Shown piece after piece: positions 25,501-35,788 of a stretch of 64,000 bases of DNA. Positions within the stretch are counted from its first letter, which is position 1, and the number at the start of each line of letters is the position of its first letter. The position numbers and the translations under genes are program-made. Source of the DNA: Ramlibacter ginsenosidimutans. Its GTDB lineage: Bacteria > Pseudomonadota > Gammaproteobacteria > Burkholderiales > Burkholderiaceae_C. Location of the stretch: assembly GCF_042678185.1 (NCBI RefSeq), contig NZ_JBHUDQ010000010.1; one strand, written 5' to 3'. The notes under the pieces are model-generated. The model worked only from the letters and a program-made list of their open reading frames with translations. It searched no databases and was not told the origin of the DNA.

Positions 25501-27388
25501 CGACACGCAGACCACCGACTTCAGTGTCGTCGGCATCGGCGACATGTCGGGCGACGTGTTCGGCAACGGCATGCTGCTCTCGAAGCACATCCGGCTGCTG
25601 GCCGCCTTCGACCACAGGCACATCTTCATCGACCCCGATCCGGACACGCAGCGCTCCGTCGCCGAGCGCGAGCGCCTGTTCCAACTGCCCCGCTCCTCCT
25701 GGGGCGATTACGACACCTCCCTGATCTCCGCGGGGGGCGGCGTGTGGTCGCGCTCGGAAAAGTCCATCACGCTGTCGCCGCAGGCGCGTGCCGCGTTGGG
25801 CATCGAAGCGGTGCAACTCACGCCCGCGGAACTCGTGCACGCGATCCTGCAGGCGCCAGCGGACCTCCTCTACAACGGGGGCATCGGCACCTACGTGAAG
25901 GCCTCGGGCGAATCGAACGCGCAGGTGGGCGACCGTGCCAACGACGCGGTCCGCATCGACGGCGCGCAACTGCGATGCAAGGTGGTGGCCGAGGGCGGCA
26001 ACCTGGGCTTCACCCAGCGCGGGCGCATCGAGGCGGCCTTGAAGGGCGTGAAGATCAACACGGACGCGATCGACAACTCCGCGGGCGTGGACACGTCCGA
26101 CCACGAGGTGAACATCAAGATCCTGCTGGGCATCGCGCAATCGGACGGCGAGCTCACGCAGAAGCAGCGCGACCAGCTGCTGCCGCAGATGACCGACGAG
26201 ATCGCGGCCCTGGTGCTGCGCGACAACTACTTCCAGACCCAGGAGCTCTCGGTGGGCGGGCGCATCGCGCCGCGCCAGCTCGAAGAGCAGGCGCGCTTCA
26301 TCCGCTTCCTGGAAAAAGAGGGCGAGCTCGATCGCGCGATCGAATTCCTGCCTTCGGACGAGACCATCGTGGAACGCAAGGCCAAGGGCCTGGGCCTTAC
26401 CAGCCCCGAGCGCGCCGTGCTGCTCGCGTACGGCAAGATGTGGCTCGACGGGCAGCTGATCGCCTCCGACCTGCCGGAAGATCCCTGGATCGCCACGGCG
26501 CTGGAGCGCTACTTCCCCGCGCAGCTGAAGGACAAGTTCGCCGCGTACATCCCGCGCCATCCCCTGCGGCGCGAGATCATCGTGACGCATGTCGTGAACA
26601 GCATGGTGAACCGGGTCGGACCGACCTTCGTGCACCGGCTTGGCGAGATCACGGGCGCCACTCCGCCGCAGGTGGTGCGCGCGTATCTCGCCAGTCGCGA
26701 GGTGTTCGGACTGGTGCCGCTGTGGCAGCAGATCGAGGCGCTGGACAATCGCGTGCCCGATGCGACGCAGGCGGAGATGGTGCTGGCGCTGCGCGGGCTG
26801 ATCAGCCGCGCGACCACCTGGTTCCTGCGTTCGCGTCGGCTGGCGGAGCCCACGCAGCAACAGGTGGCCCGCTTCGCACCCGCCGTGCAGGCGCTGCGTG
26901 CGCACGATGCCGCCGCGGGCCTGCGCTCGCCGCGAGCGGAGAACTGGATCGAGAGCGGCGTGCCGCCGGAACTCGCGACGCTGGTGGACGGCAGCGAACG
27001 CCTCTATTCCGCCCTGGACATCGCGGAAACCGCGGCCGACGCGCAACGGCCGCTGGAGCTCACCGCGCAGGTGCATGCGGGGGTGGGGCAGCGCCTGGGC
27101 CTCGAGCGCATGCGCCAGCAGATCGAGCAACTGCCCGCGGAGAGCTACTGGCAGGGCCTGGCCAAGCTCGCCCTCACCGACGACCTGGTGGACCTGCAGC
27201 GCTCGATCGCGCAGCAAGCGCTGCGCCATGCGGACGGCGACGCGCGCGCGGTGCTGGACCGCTGGGAACAGGGCAACCGCCAGGCGCTCGAACGCGCCCA
27301 CCGCCTGCTGCTGGACATGCAGGACACGCAAACGGGCGACCTGGCGATGCTGTCGGTCGCCTTGCGCGAATTGCGCAACCTCGTGTGA
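22583..27388 (+). CDS. gdhB: NAD-specific glutamate dehydrogenase, large (GDH-180) type
   Basis: This very large (1,601 residues) cytoplasmic enzyme deaminates glutamate to 2-oxoglutarate with NAD. The N-terminal regulatory half (about 1-720) precedes the catalytic core. That core includes GLRWSDRPDDFRTEVLGLVK near residue 815 and VPVGSKGGFVLKK near 848, then the dinucleotide domain SVVGIGDMSGDVFGNGM. The long C-terminal domain is typical of the class described in Pseudomonas and Streptomyces. A strong AGGAGG (22571-22576) supports ATG 22583. The gene symbol is by family analogy. It is divergent to maeB. Confidence 0.93.
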   Translation: MAAITEAQREERIAAVVARADPRESTGDVPLDTFSREYFRQVDLDDLDERTPEDLLGALLSHWQFASQRTPGVPKVRVFSPSPGADGWGSRHSVVQVVNDDMPFLVDSVSLEIARQGLVVHLIVHPVFAVKRDARGVLQSVAPRSAAPDLPRESWMYIEVDRMVDAEQRAALCHGIERVLADVRAAVTDWKAMVARLDEAQQELASPPPGLAPEEAAESRAFLQWLADDHFTLLGYRRHDLVERDGELALQVVPGSGLGLLREGHGEQSASFAALPPQARALARTPSPPLTVTKANTRSTVHRDGYTDYIGVKRFDAQGKVLGEDRFIGLFTSSAYAARVAEVPLLRRKVEAVAKRAGYAPAGHLAKALEHTLETFPRDDLFQIPEDELFDTATGILAVGERHRVRLFMWQDRFQRFVSFLVFVPRESFSTQLRLKFQRILMQQLDGTHIDFDVLLSGTQLARIHFTVRVAPHPMPAIDRKDLERRLATVARRWEDELRDALVEAEGEARGLEMDRRWSAAFPVAYRERVTVRAAVHDIRKLESLTEEQPLALALYWPLGAPEGRLGLKVYRLGAPVVLSDSLPMLERMGVRVLAEDNHRIEVGTGAPMYLHDFALEAQPNEEVDPQALARLFEDAFARVFRGEVENDDFNRLVLLAALSAEEIVVLRAYARYLQQIGFAQSQATIAATLAAQPRIARMLVSLFRLRFDPKTHDEAGATAQVNALGQALDKVSNLSEDRVLRQLLALVQATLRTNYWRTGVGASGEPGPRRAFLSFKLDSHQVPGLPQPRPLYEIWVYAPRFEGIHLRGGKVARGGLRWSDRPDDFRTEVLGLVKAQMVKNTVIVPVGSKGGFVLKKAPPASDREAFMKEGVACYQDYLRALLDLTDNLVNGKVVPPPQVVRIDGDDPYLVVAADKGTATFSDYANGISAEYGFWLGDAFASGGSKGYDHKAMGITARGAWESVKRHFRELGLDTQTTDFSVVGIGDMSGDVFGNGMLLSKHIRLLAAFDHRHIFIDPDPDTQRSVAERERLFQLPRSSWGDYDTSLISAGGGVWSRSEKSITLSPQARAALGIEAVQLTPAELVHAILQAPADLLYNGGIGTYVKASGESNAQVGDRANDAVRIDGAQLRCKVVAEGGNLGFTQRGRIEAALKGVKINTDAIDNSAGVDTSDHEVNIKILLGIAQSDGELTQKQRDQLLPQMTDEIAALVLRDNYFQTQELSVGGRIAPRQLEEQARFIRFLEKEGELDRAIEFLPSDETIVERKAKGLGLTSPERAVLLAYGKMWLDGQLIASDLPEDPWIATALERYFPAQLKDKFAAYIPRHPLRREIIVTHVVNSMVNRVGPTFVHRLGEITGATPPQVVRAYLASREVFGLVPLWQQIEALDNRVPDATQAEMVLALRGLISRATTWFLRSRRLAEPTQQQVARFAPAVQALRAHDAAAGLRSPRAENWIESGVPPELATLVDGSERLYSALDIAETAADAQRPLELTAQVHAGVGQRLGLERMRQQIEQLPAESYWQGLAKLALTDDLVDLQRSIAQQALRHADGDARAVLDRWEQGNRQALERAHRLLLDMQDTQTGDLAMLSVALRELRNLV

Positions 27389-27696
27389 CGCACTGGGCAG
27401 CCGCAGGTGGCACCGACGGTCGGGCACGGGCGGGGGCGCATCGTCGGTGAACTCTCCGTGCCGCACCCGGAGCTGCCGCGACTGCTCACGCGCATAGCGG
27501 TCACCCGCTATGGGCACGCGACGCCGGTCCCGGTTCCGGGCGCACTGCGCAGGCTGCCGGCGCCGCCGGAGAGCGGCGCCTGCGCTTCACCCACAGTGAC
27601 TGGGCAGCTTATTCCGTGTTCGAGGAAGCGTTCACCTTGGGCCACCGCGCGGGTGGCGGGTAGAAGCACACGGGTCGCGGCGCGAAGCCGCCCGGA
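27389..27696. other. 308-bp intergenic region between gdhB and the pilin gene
   Basis: This is the convergent gap between gdhB (plus) and pilA (minus). It holds one perfect 8-bp hairpin, GGCGCCGC (27559-27566) with GCGGCGCC (27573-27580), without a T-tract. I see no convincing gene, RNA or repeat otherwise. Confidence 0.5.
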
Positions 27697-28203
27697 TCAG
27701 GGGCCGAACGCTTCGGTCGAGAAGGTGGTGGTGTCCGAGCGACAGTTGGCCGGCAGGGCATTGCGCACGAAGCTCAGGTCCGAGCCGCAGATCCAGCCGT
27801 GCACGCTGGTGCCGAGATCGGCCGGCGTCGTCATGGCCGTCGTACTGTCCGCCTTCGCCGGCACCATGTAGACGAAGCGCCCGTTCATGCTGCTGTCGAG
27901 GTTGGTGATCGCGATGCGGATGACGCCATTCGACGAGGTCTGGACGCCGCCGGCGTACTCCGTCGCGCCGCCGGTGCCTTCGCAACCCCATCCCCCGGGC
28001 GGCGGCATGCTGTCTAGCGTGGGATAGCTCTCCGAGACCATGTTCTTGCACTGGCTGGCGGCCATCACGACCTCGGACACCCGGGCACGCCGGGTGTAGT
28101 CGCGCATCTGCGCCATGGCGATCGATGCCAGGACGGCCGCGATGCACACGGTGACGATCAACTCCACCAGGGTGAAGCCGGACTGTTGGCGCGAACGTCT
28201 CAT
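27697..28203 (-). CDS. Type IV pilin (PilA-like) prepilin
   Basis: This 168-residue type IVa prepilin has a short basic leader RRSRQQSG, then the prepilin-peptidase site G|FTLVELIVTV with Glu at +5 and a hydrophobic N-terminal helix. The C-terminal Cys pair (GWICGSDL and PANCRSD) matches the disulfide loop of pilins, and another Cys pair lies near residues 50-75. I chose the second ATG (28203) because GAGGG lies about 9 nt upstream; the ATG at 28218 has no ribosome site. Major versus minor pilin cannot be decided, and no other pilus genes are nearby. Confidence 0.88.
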   Translation of the reverse strand: MRRSRQQSGFTLVELIVTVCIAAVLASIAMAQMRDYTRRARVSEVVMAASQCKNMVSESYPTLDSMPPPGGWGCEGTGGATEYAGGVQTSSNGVIRIAITNLDSSMNGRFVYMVPAKADSTTAMTTPADLGTSVHGWICGSDLSFVRNALPANCRSDTTTFSTEAFGP

Positions 28204-28350
28204 GGGTGTTTCCCTCATGGGTCAGTAGGCAAGCGCCGTGCCACCAGCCAACCCGTGAATTAATTCGCATGAGCATACTTCGGGCTGACGCGAATGTCAG
28301 CTTCTGTAGCAAATCCTGCCCTCTCCCGCCCGCGCGCGCTCAGGTCCGCG

Positions 28351-29748
<1,398 letters not shown>

Positions 29749-29766
29749 GCGCCCATTCTCCCGGAA

Positions 29767-30447
29767 TCAGGCGTTCAGTTGCGCGAGCCGCTCGGGCGTG
29801 CCCACGTCGATCCAGGTGCCTTGGTAGAGCTCCGCCCCGACTTGCCCGCGGTCCATGGCCGCGCGCAGCAGCGGCGCCAGCGGGACCTTCAGCCCCTGGG
29901 GGTTGCCCCGGGGAATGCTGTCGAACAAGGCCTGGCGGAGCAGGGCGACCGTCGAATAGGTGTAGCGAACGTCGGCCTGGTTGAGGGCGCGCCCGTGCGC
30001 ATCGAGTCCGAAGTCGCCCTTCGTGTTGTGCGGCGGGTTGGGGACGAGGACCAGGTGCGCCACGTCCTTGCCGGCCCGAAAGCGGTCGTAGGCGGCGCGC
30101 GTGAACAGGAAGCCGGGCATGTACACGTCGCCCGCCACCAGCCAGAAGCATTCGTCCAGCTGCGGCAGCGCGCGCGCGATGCCGCCCGCGGTCTCCAGCG
30201 CGCCGCCGAAGTCACGGCCCTCGTGCGAGTACACGATGCGCGCGCCTTCGCCTGTCTCGTGCCCGTAGTGGTCCTCGATCTGCTCGCCGAGCCAGGCGGT
30301 GTTGATCACCACGTCGCGAAACCCGCAGTGCGCGAAGGCATCGAGGTGGTATTCGACCAGGGGCTTGCCCTTCACCTTCAGCAGGGGCTTGGGGCAGGTG
30401 TCGGTGAGCGGCCGCATGCGCTCGCCGCGGCCCGCCGCCAGGATCAT
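29767..30447 (-). CDS. murU: N-acetylmuramate alpha-1-phosphate uridylyltransferase MurU
   Basis: This 226-residue nucleotidyltransferase opens with the family motif LAAGRGERMRPLTD and PKPLLKVKGKPLVEYHL. It makes UDP-MurNAc from MurNAc-1-P in the AmgK-MurU recycling path. The size suits MurU rather than GlmU or RmlA. The only in-frame ATG (30447) has no ribosome site close by. The AGGAG at the end of speD lies 24 nt upstream, and in-frame ATC and ATT codons stand nearer to it, so the true start may be non-standard. A general sugar-phosphate nucleotidyltransferase is the alternative. Confidence 0.88.
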   Translation of the reverse strand: MILAAGRGERMRPLTDTCPKPLLKVKGKPLVEYHLDAFAHCGFRDVVINTAWLGEQIEDHYGHETGEGARIVYSHEGRDFGGALETAGGIARALPQLDECFWLVAGDVYMPGFLFTRAAYDRFRAGKDVAHLVLVPNPPHNTKGDFGLDAHGRALNQADVRYTYSTVALLRQALFDSIPRGNPQGLKVPLAPLLRAAMDRGQVGAELYQGTWIDVGTPERLAQLNA

Positions 30448-30466
30448 CGCTTGTGCAATGCTGATG

Positions 30467-30844
30467 TCAGTTCTCCTCGCCCCGATCCAGCGAACGTTGT
30501 TCCGTCCACTCCGGCTGGAAGCGGTCGACCAGCGCCTCCATCAGCCCGCGCGCGCGGGCCGAGTGGTCGCCGCTGAAGTTGCACACGTACACGTCGCAGG
30601 TGACCGCGCGCTCCTCGGCCCACGTGTGCAGGCAGACGTGCGACTCGGCCAGCAGCACCGTCGCCGTCACGCCACCCGGCCCCTTGCCGGCACCGGCAAA
30701 GGTGTGGAACAGCTGGTCCACCGGCTGCAGGCCCGCGGCGTGCACGGCCGACAGGCACCATTCGCCCAGCTTCGCTGCGTCGGTCAGCCAGGCGGGTTCG
30801 CAGCGGCAACGGTACAGGTCGGCGGTGAGGTGCAGGCCCTTCAT
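30467..30844 (-). CDS. speD: S-adenosylmethionine decarboxylase proenzyme (SpeD, short class)
   Basis: This 125-residue pyruvoyl enzyme gives decarboxylated SAM for spermidine synthesis. The autocleavage serine is Ser68 in LLAESHVCLHTW, with His73 and Cys83 (VTCDVYVC) as partners, matching the short bacterial class (Thermotoga/Bacillus type). ATG at 30844 aligns with the family N-terminus (MKGLHLTADLYRC). Upstream codons extend the frame but lack similarity. It is divergent to tkt. Confidence 0.93.
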   Translation of the reverse strand: MKGLHLTADLYRCRCEPAWLTDAAKLGEWCLSAVHAAGLQPVDQLFHTFAGAGKGPGGVTATVLLAESHVCLHTWAEERAVTCDVYVCNFSGDHSARARGLMEALVDRFQPEWTEQRSLDRGEEN

Positions 30845-31032
30845 GGCTGCCAGTATGACAAAGGACGCCCGCTGCGCACGCATGACTGCGGCGCCGGCGA
30901 CGGCAATGACAGAAGGATTTGGCATCTGCGAAGCGTGTCATGCCGGGCGCGCAAGCGCCGCAGCCAAGGCCGCCAGGCCGGGTCATCTAAAATCGCGGGT
31001 TTCCCCCGATCCTTCCCCGGAGCAGCCCACCG

Positions 31033-33054
31033 ATGGCCAATGAATCCCTGATGGCGAACGCGATCCGCGCGCTCGCCATGGACGCCGTGCAACAAGCGAA
31101 CTCGGGCCACCCGGGCGCGCCCATGGGCATGGCGGACATCGCCGTCGCCCTGTGGCACCGCCACCTGCGCCACAACCCCGGCAATCCGCACTGGGCCGAC
31201 CGCGACCGGTTCGTGCTCTCCAACGGCCATGCGTCGATGCTGCTCTACGCGCTGCTGCACCTGACCGGCTACGACCTTCCGCTGGGCGAGATCAAGGGCT
31301 TCCGCCAGTTGCACAGCAAGACGCCGGGACACCCCGAGGTCGACGTCACGCCCGGTGTCGAGACGACCACCGGCCCGCTCGGCCAGGGACTCACCAACGC
31401 CGTCGGCATGGCGCTGGCCGAGAAGCTGCTCGCGGCGGAATTCAACCGGCCCGGCCACGCGGTGGTCGATCACCACACCTACGTTTTCATGGGCGACGGC
31501 TGCCTGATGGAAGGCATCAGCCACGAGGCCTGCGCGCTCGCGGGTGCGTGGAAACTGAACAAGCTGGTCGCGCTCTACGACGACAACGGCATCTCCATCG
31601 ACGGCCAGGTCACGCCATGGTTCATCGACGACACGCCCGCGCGCTTCCGCGCCTACGGCTGGAACGTGATCGGCCCGATCGACGGCCATGACGTGCAAGC
31701 CGTGGACCGTGCCATCGCCGACGCGCGCCGCAGCGCCGAGAAGCCGACGCTGATCGTCTGCAAGACCCATATCGGCAAGGGCTCGCCCAACCGCGCCAAC
31801 ACCGCCAAGGCGCACGGCGAGCCGCTCGGCGCCGACGAGATCAAGCTCACGCGCACGGCGCTGGGCTGGGACCACGAAGCCTTCGTGCTGCCGCAGGGCG
31901 TGTACGACGAATGGAACGCAAAGGCCCGCGGCGACGAGCTCGAGTCGGCCTGGCAGAAGCGCTTCGACGCCTACCGCGCCGCGCATCCCGCGCTCGCGGC
32001 GGAATTCCAGCGCCGCATGCGCGGCGAGCTGCCGGACAACTTCACCGACATCGCAGCCGACGTGATCGCCGCCGCGCATGCGAAGGCGGAGACGGTGGCG
32101 TCGCGCAAGGCCTCGCAGCTCGCGCTGGAAGCGCTGACCGCGGCGCTGCCGGAACTGCTGGGAGGCTCCGCCGACCTGACCGGCTCCAACCTCACGAACA
32201 CGAAGAGCACGCCGCCGCTGCGCTTCGACCAGTCCGGCGACGTGGTGATGACCGACGGCAAGCCGGGACGCCACATCAACTACGGCGTGCGCGAGTTCGG
32301 CATGGCGGCCATCATGAACGGCATCGCGCTGCATGGCGGCTACATCCCGTACGGTGGCACTTTCCTGACCTTCAGCGACTACAGCCGCAACGCCATCCGC
32401 ATGGCGGCCCTGATGAAGCGGCGCGTGATCCATGTCTTCACGCACGATTCGATCGGCCTGGGCGAGGACGGTCCGACCCACCAGTCGGTGGAGCATGCCG
32501 CCAGCCTGCGCCTCATTCCCAACCTGGACGTCTGGCGTCCGGCCGACACCGCGGAAACCGCGGTCGCCTGGGCGGAAGCCCTGGCCAACGCGCAGCGGCC
32601 GACCGCGCTGCTGCTCTCCCGGCAGAACCTGCCCTACGCGCCGAAGTCGCAGCTCGGCGGCATCGCGCGTGGCGCTTACGTGCTCGCCGATGCAGACGGC
32701 GGCGCGCCGGACGCCGTGATCATCGCCACCGGCTCGGAGGTGCAGCTGGCACTGAAGGCGCGCGAGCTGCTGCAGGCCGAAGGCGTCGCGGCGCGCGTGG
32801 TCTCCATGCCCAGTACGACAACTTTCGACCGACAGGAGCGCGAGTACAAGGAAGGCGTCCTGCCTCCCGGCGTGCCGCGCGTCGCCGTGGAAGCGGGCGT
32901 GACGGACTTCTGGTGGAAGTACGGTTGTGCTGCCGTGGTGGGCATCGACACCTTCGGAGAGTCGGCTCCTGCTAATCTGCTGTTCAAGCATTTCGGGTTC
33001 ACGCCCGAAAACGTTGCCGACACCGTGCGCGCGGCGCTGCAACGGGCCGAATAG
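31033..33054 (+). CDS. tkt: Transketolase
   Basis: This 673-residue thiamine-diphosphate enzyme transfers two-carbon units in the pentose phosphate pathway. Visible features are the N-terminal NSGHPGAPMGMA, the ThDP/metal motif GDGCLMEGISHEACALAG near 156, the pyrimidine-domain YGVREFGMAAIMNGIALHGG and EDGPTHQSVEHAA. A TAAAAT -10-like hexamer is at 30988-30993. The gene precedes gap by 25 nt, forming a tkt-gap pair that is common in Burkholderiales. Confidence 0.96.
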   Translation: MANESLMANAIRALAMDAVQQANSGHPGAPMGMADIAVALWHRHLRHNPGNPHWADRDRFVLSNGHASMLLYALLHLTGYDLPLGEIKGFRQLHSKTPGHPEVDVTPGVETTTGPLGQGLTNAVGMALAEKLLAAEFNRPGHAVVDHHTYVFMGDGCLMEGISHEACALAGAWKLNKLVALYDDNGISIDGQVTPWFIDDTPARFRAYGWNVIGPIDGHDVQAVDRAIADARRSAEKPTLIVCKTHIGKGSPNRANTAKAHGEPLGADEIKLTRTALGWDHEAFVLPQGVYDEWNAKARGDELESAWQKRFDAYRAAHPALAAEFQRRMRGELPDNFTDIAADVIAAAHAKAETVASRKASQLALEALTAALPELLGGSADLTGSNLTNTKSTPPLRFDQSGDVVMTDGKPGRHINYGVREFGMAAIMNGIALHGGYIPYGGTFLTFSDYSRNAIRMAALMKRRVIHVFTHDSIGLGEDGPTHQSVEHAASLRLIPNLDVWRPADTAETAVAWAEALANAQRPTALLLSRQNLPYAPKSQLGGIARGAYVLADADGGAPDAVIIATGSEVQLALKARELLQAEGVAARVVSMPSTTTFDRQEREYKEGVLPPGVPRVAVEAGVTDFWWKYGCAAVVGIDTFGESAPANLLFKHFGFTPENVADTVRAALQRAE

Positions 33055-33079
33055 GTTTTCGTTTCTCAGGAGTGATCGA

Positions 33080-34081
<1,002 letters not shown>

Positions 34082-34098
34082 GCGGGAGCCCTTCACGA

Positions 34099-34126
34099 AA
34101 AACGCGCCCAGCGGGGCGCGTTTTTT
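34099..34126. terminator. Bidirectional terminator between gap and pirin
   Basis: CGCGCCC (34103-34109) pairs with GGGCGCG (34114-34120), with AAAAA on the left and TTTTTT on the right. It can terminate both convergent transcripts. The right T-tract runs into the pirin stop codon (34126-34128). Confidence 0.88.
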
Positions 34127-35172
34127 CATTCTGCGGCCGTTGTCCGCACGGCGTCAGGCGGGCGCTCCTCGCGCCCGTCCGGATAGCGCGCGAAACGCTG
34201 CGGCTCGCTGCCATGCACGGGCGCCTGGTCCGTGAAGGACCAGCCGCCAAACTGCGTGCGGCGGTAGTCCTGCAGCGCCTGCGCGATCTCCTGCTGCGTG
34301 TTCATCACGAACGGGCCGTATTGCGCCACCGGCTCGCCGATCGGCTGGCCCTGCAGGAGCAGGAACTCGCACACCGTGTCGCCGGCCGCAAGCGCCACTT
34401 CCACGCCCGCGTCCAATGTGATCGCGACCGGTCCCTGCACGGACTGGCCGCCCACCATGGCGGCTGCGCCCTTGAAGAAGTAGAGCGTGCGGCGCGTGCC
34501 GGCGAGCAGCGCGGGCGGCAACTGCACGCCGGCCCCGGGCTCGAGGCGCAGCGTCCAGATCGCAACGTCGGAATTCGCATCGGCCGCCCAGGAATCGGGC
34601 GGCGGCGGCGGTGCCGCGACGTCGCCGAAGCGGCCCGCGATCACGGCCACTTCGGTGTGGCGCCCTTGCGCGTCGGCCAGCAACGCGCGCGGCACCTGCT
34701 CGTTCCAGAACATGGTGAAGTGCGGCTCGGCCATCTTGCTGCGCTTGGGCAGGTTCAGCCAGATCTGGAACAGCTCCAGCGGGTTGTCCTCGCCGGTGTT
34801 CAGCAGCGGGAACATCTCGGAATGCACGATCCCTTTGCCCGCGGTTACCCACTGCACGTCACCGCCGCCGAAGCGCGCGACCGCGCCCAGCGAATCGCTG
34901 TGGTCGATGAGGCCCTTGCGCACGATAGTCACGGTCTCGAAGCCGCGGTGCGGATGCGCTGGAAAGCCGGGCACCGTCTCGCCGTGGTACATGCTCCAGC
35001 CGTCCTTGCGGCTGAAGTCCTGCCCGATGTCGCGCCCGCTCAGCGGCACCGCCGGACCCATCGCGCCGTTCCCGCGCGGATAGGCGTCATCGTGGTAGGC
35101 GCAAAAGAGGAACGGGTCGGCGGTTTCCCAGGGAAACCCGAGCGGGCGGATGGCGAGGACGGCGGAGGACAT
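34126..35172 (-). CDS. Pirin family protein
   Basis: This 348-residue bicupin carries the pirin motif PAHPHRGFETVTIV, with further metal ligand residues in VQWVTAGKGIVHSEMF. The pirin C-terminal cupin follows around residue 230 (GTRRTLYFFKGAA). Bacterial pirins range from quercetinases to redox or transcription cofactors, so no reaction is claimed. The N-terminal part is somewhat longer than in YhhW. Confidence 0.9.
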   Translation of the reverse strand: MSSAVLAIRPLGFPWETADPFLFCAYHDDAYPRGNGAMGPAVPLSGRDIGQDFSRKDGWSMYHGETVPGFPAHPHRGFETVTIVRKGLIDHSDSLGAVARFGGGDVQWVTAGKGIVHSEMFPLLNTGEDNPLELFQIWLNLPKRSKMAEPHFTMFWNEQVPRALLADAQGRHTEVAVIAGRFGDVAAPPPPPDSWAADANSDVAIWTLRLEPGAGVQLPPALLAGTRRTLYFFKGAAAMVGGQSVQGPVAITLDAGVEVALAAGDTVCEFLLLQGQPIGEPVAQYGPFVMNTQQEIAQALQDYRRTQFGGWSFTDQAPVHGSEPQRFARYPDGREERPPDAVRTTAAE

Positions 35173-35231
35173 TGCGTCTACTTGAGGGCGGCGGGTGATC
35201 GGTCAAGAGGAACGCAGAGTGCGCAAAGGTT

Positions 35232-35285
35232 ACGCAGAGGACGCAGAGGAACATCCAAAAAAGGGTTTCTCTGCGTCCTCTGCGT
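35232..35285. repeat. 20-bp inverted repeat with ACGCAGAGG units
   Basis: Left arm (35232-35251) and right arm (35266-35285) match 19 of 20 when inverted, around a 14-nt A-rich loop. Each arm contains two tandem ACGCAGAGG-type units, and a degenerate further unit lies at about 35213-35231. Position between slyD and pirin, both on the minus strand, suggests a mobile intergenic hairpin (MITE/REP-like) or terminator. Confidence 0.75.
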
Positions 35286-35311
35286 TCTCCTTCGTCACTC
35301 AGCCACCCAGC

Positions 35312-35788
35312 TCAATGGTGGTGCCCATGCTCCCCGTGCACGTGCCGATGCGCAATCTCCTCGGCCGTGGCGGCGCGCACGCCGGTCACCTTGAGCGTGA
35401 AGCGCAGCGCCTTGCCTGCGAGCGGGTGGTTGCCGTCGAGGTGGACTTCGGGGCCCTTGATCTTCATGACGTGGAACACGCGCGGCTGGCCGTCGTCGGT
35501 GCGGCCCTCGAGCTGGCCGCCGACCTTCACGCCGGGCGGGAATTCGCTCTTGGGGATCACGCGCACCAGCGACTCGTCGCGCTGGCCGAAGGCGTCCTCG
35601 GGTTGCAGGTGCAGCGTGGTCTCGTAGCCGACATCGTGCCCGTCCAGGGCCTCTTCGATCTTCGGCAGGGTGTTGTCGTAGCCGCCGTGCAGGTAGACCA
35701 TGGGGTCCTTGCTCTGCTCGATCAGCCGGCCATTGGCGTCCGCCACGCGGTACTGGAGCGTGACGGCAGTGTCTTTCTCGATCTTCAT
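35312..35788 (-). CDS. slyD: FKBP-type peptidyl-prolyl isomerase, SlyD-like
   Basis: This 158-residue FKBP with an inserted IF domain accelerates proline isomerisation and assists folding in the cytoplasm. It has the start KIEKDTAVTLQYRV, the segment YLHGGYDNTLPKIEEAL, and DGNHPLAGKALRF, all SlyD hallmarks. The C-terminus is a short His-rich tail (HRHVHGEHGHHH), likely metal binding, though shorter than E. coli SlyD. ATG at 35788 overlaps the MFS stop by ATGA. Confidence 0.92.
   Translation of the reverse strand: MKIEKDTAVTLQYRVADANGRLIEQSKDPMVYLHGGYDNTLPKIEEALDGHDVGYETTLHLQPEDAFGQRDESLVRVIPKSEFPPGVKVGGQLEGRTDDGQPRVFHVMKIKGPEVHLDGNHPLAGKALRFTLKVTGVRAATAEEIAHRHVHGEHGHHH

Noticed and set aside
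23213..27517. 1,434-codon open frame on the minus strand opposite gdhB
   Set aside because: It is a GC-skew shadow of the glutamate dehydrogenase gene; its translation is low-complexity, rich in Arg, Ala, His and Val, with no domain.
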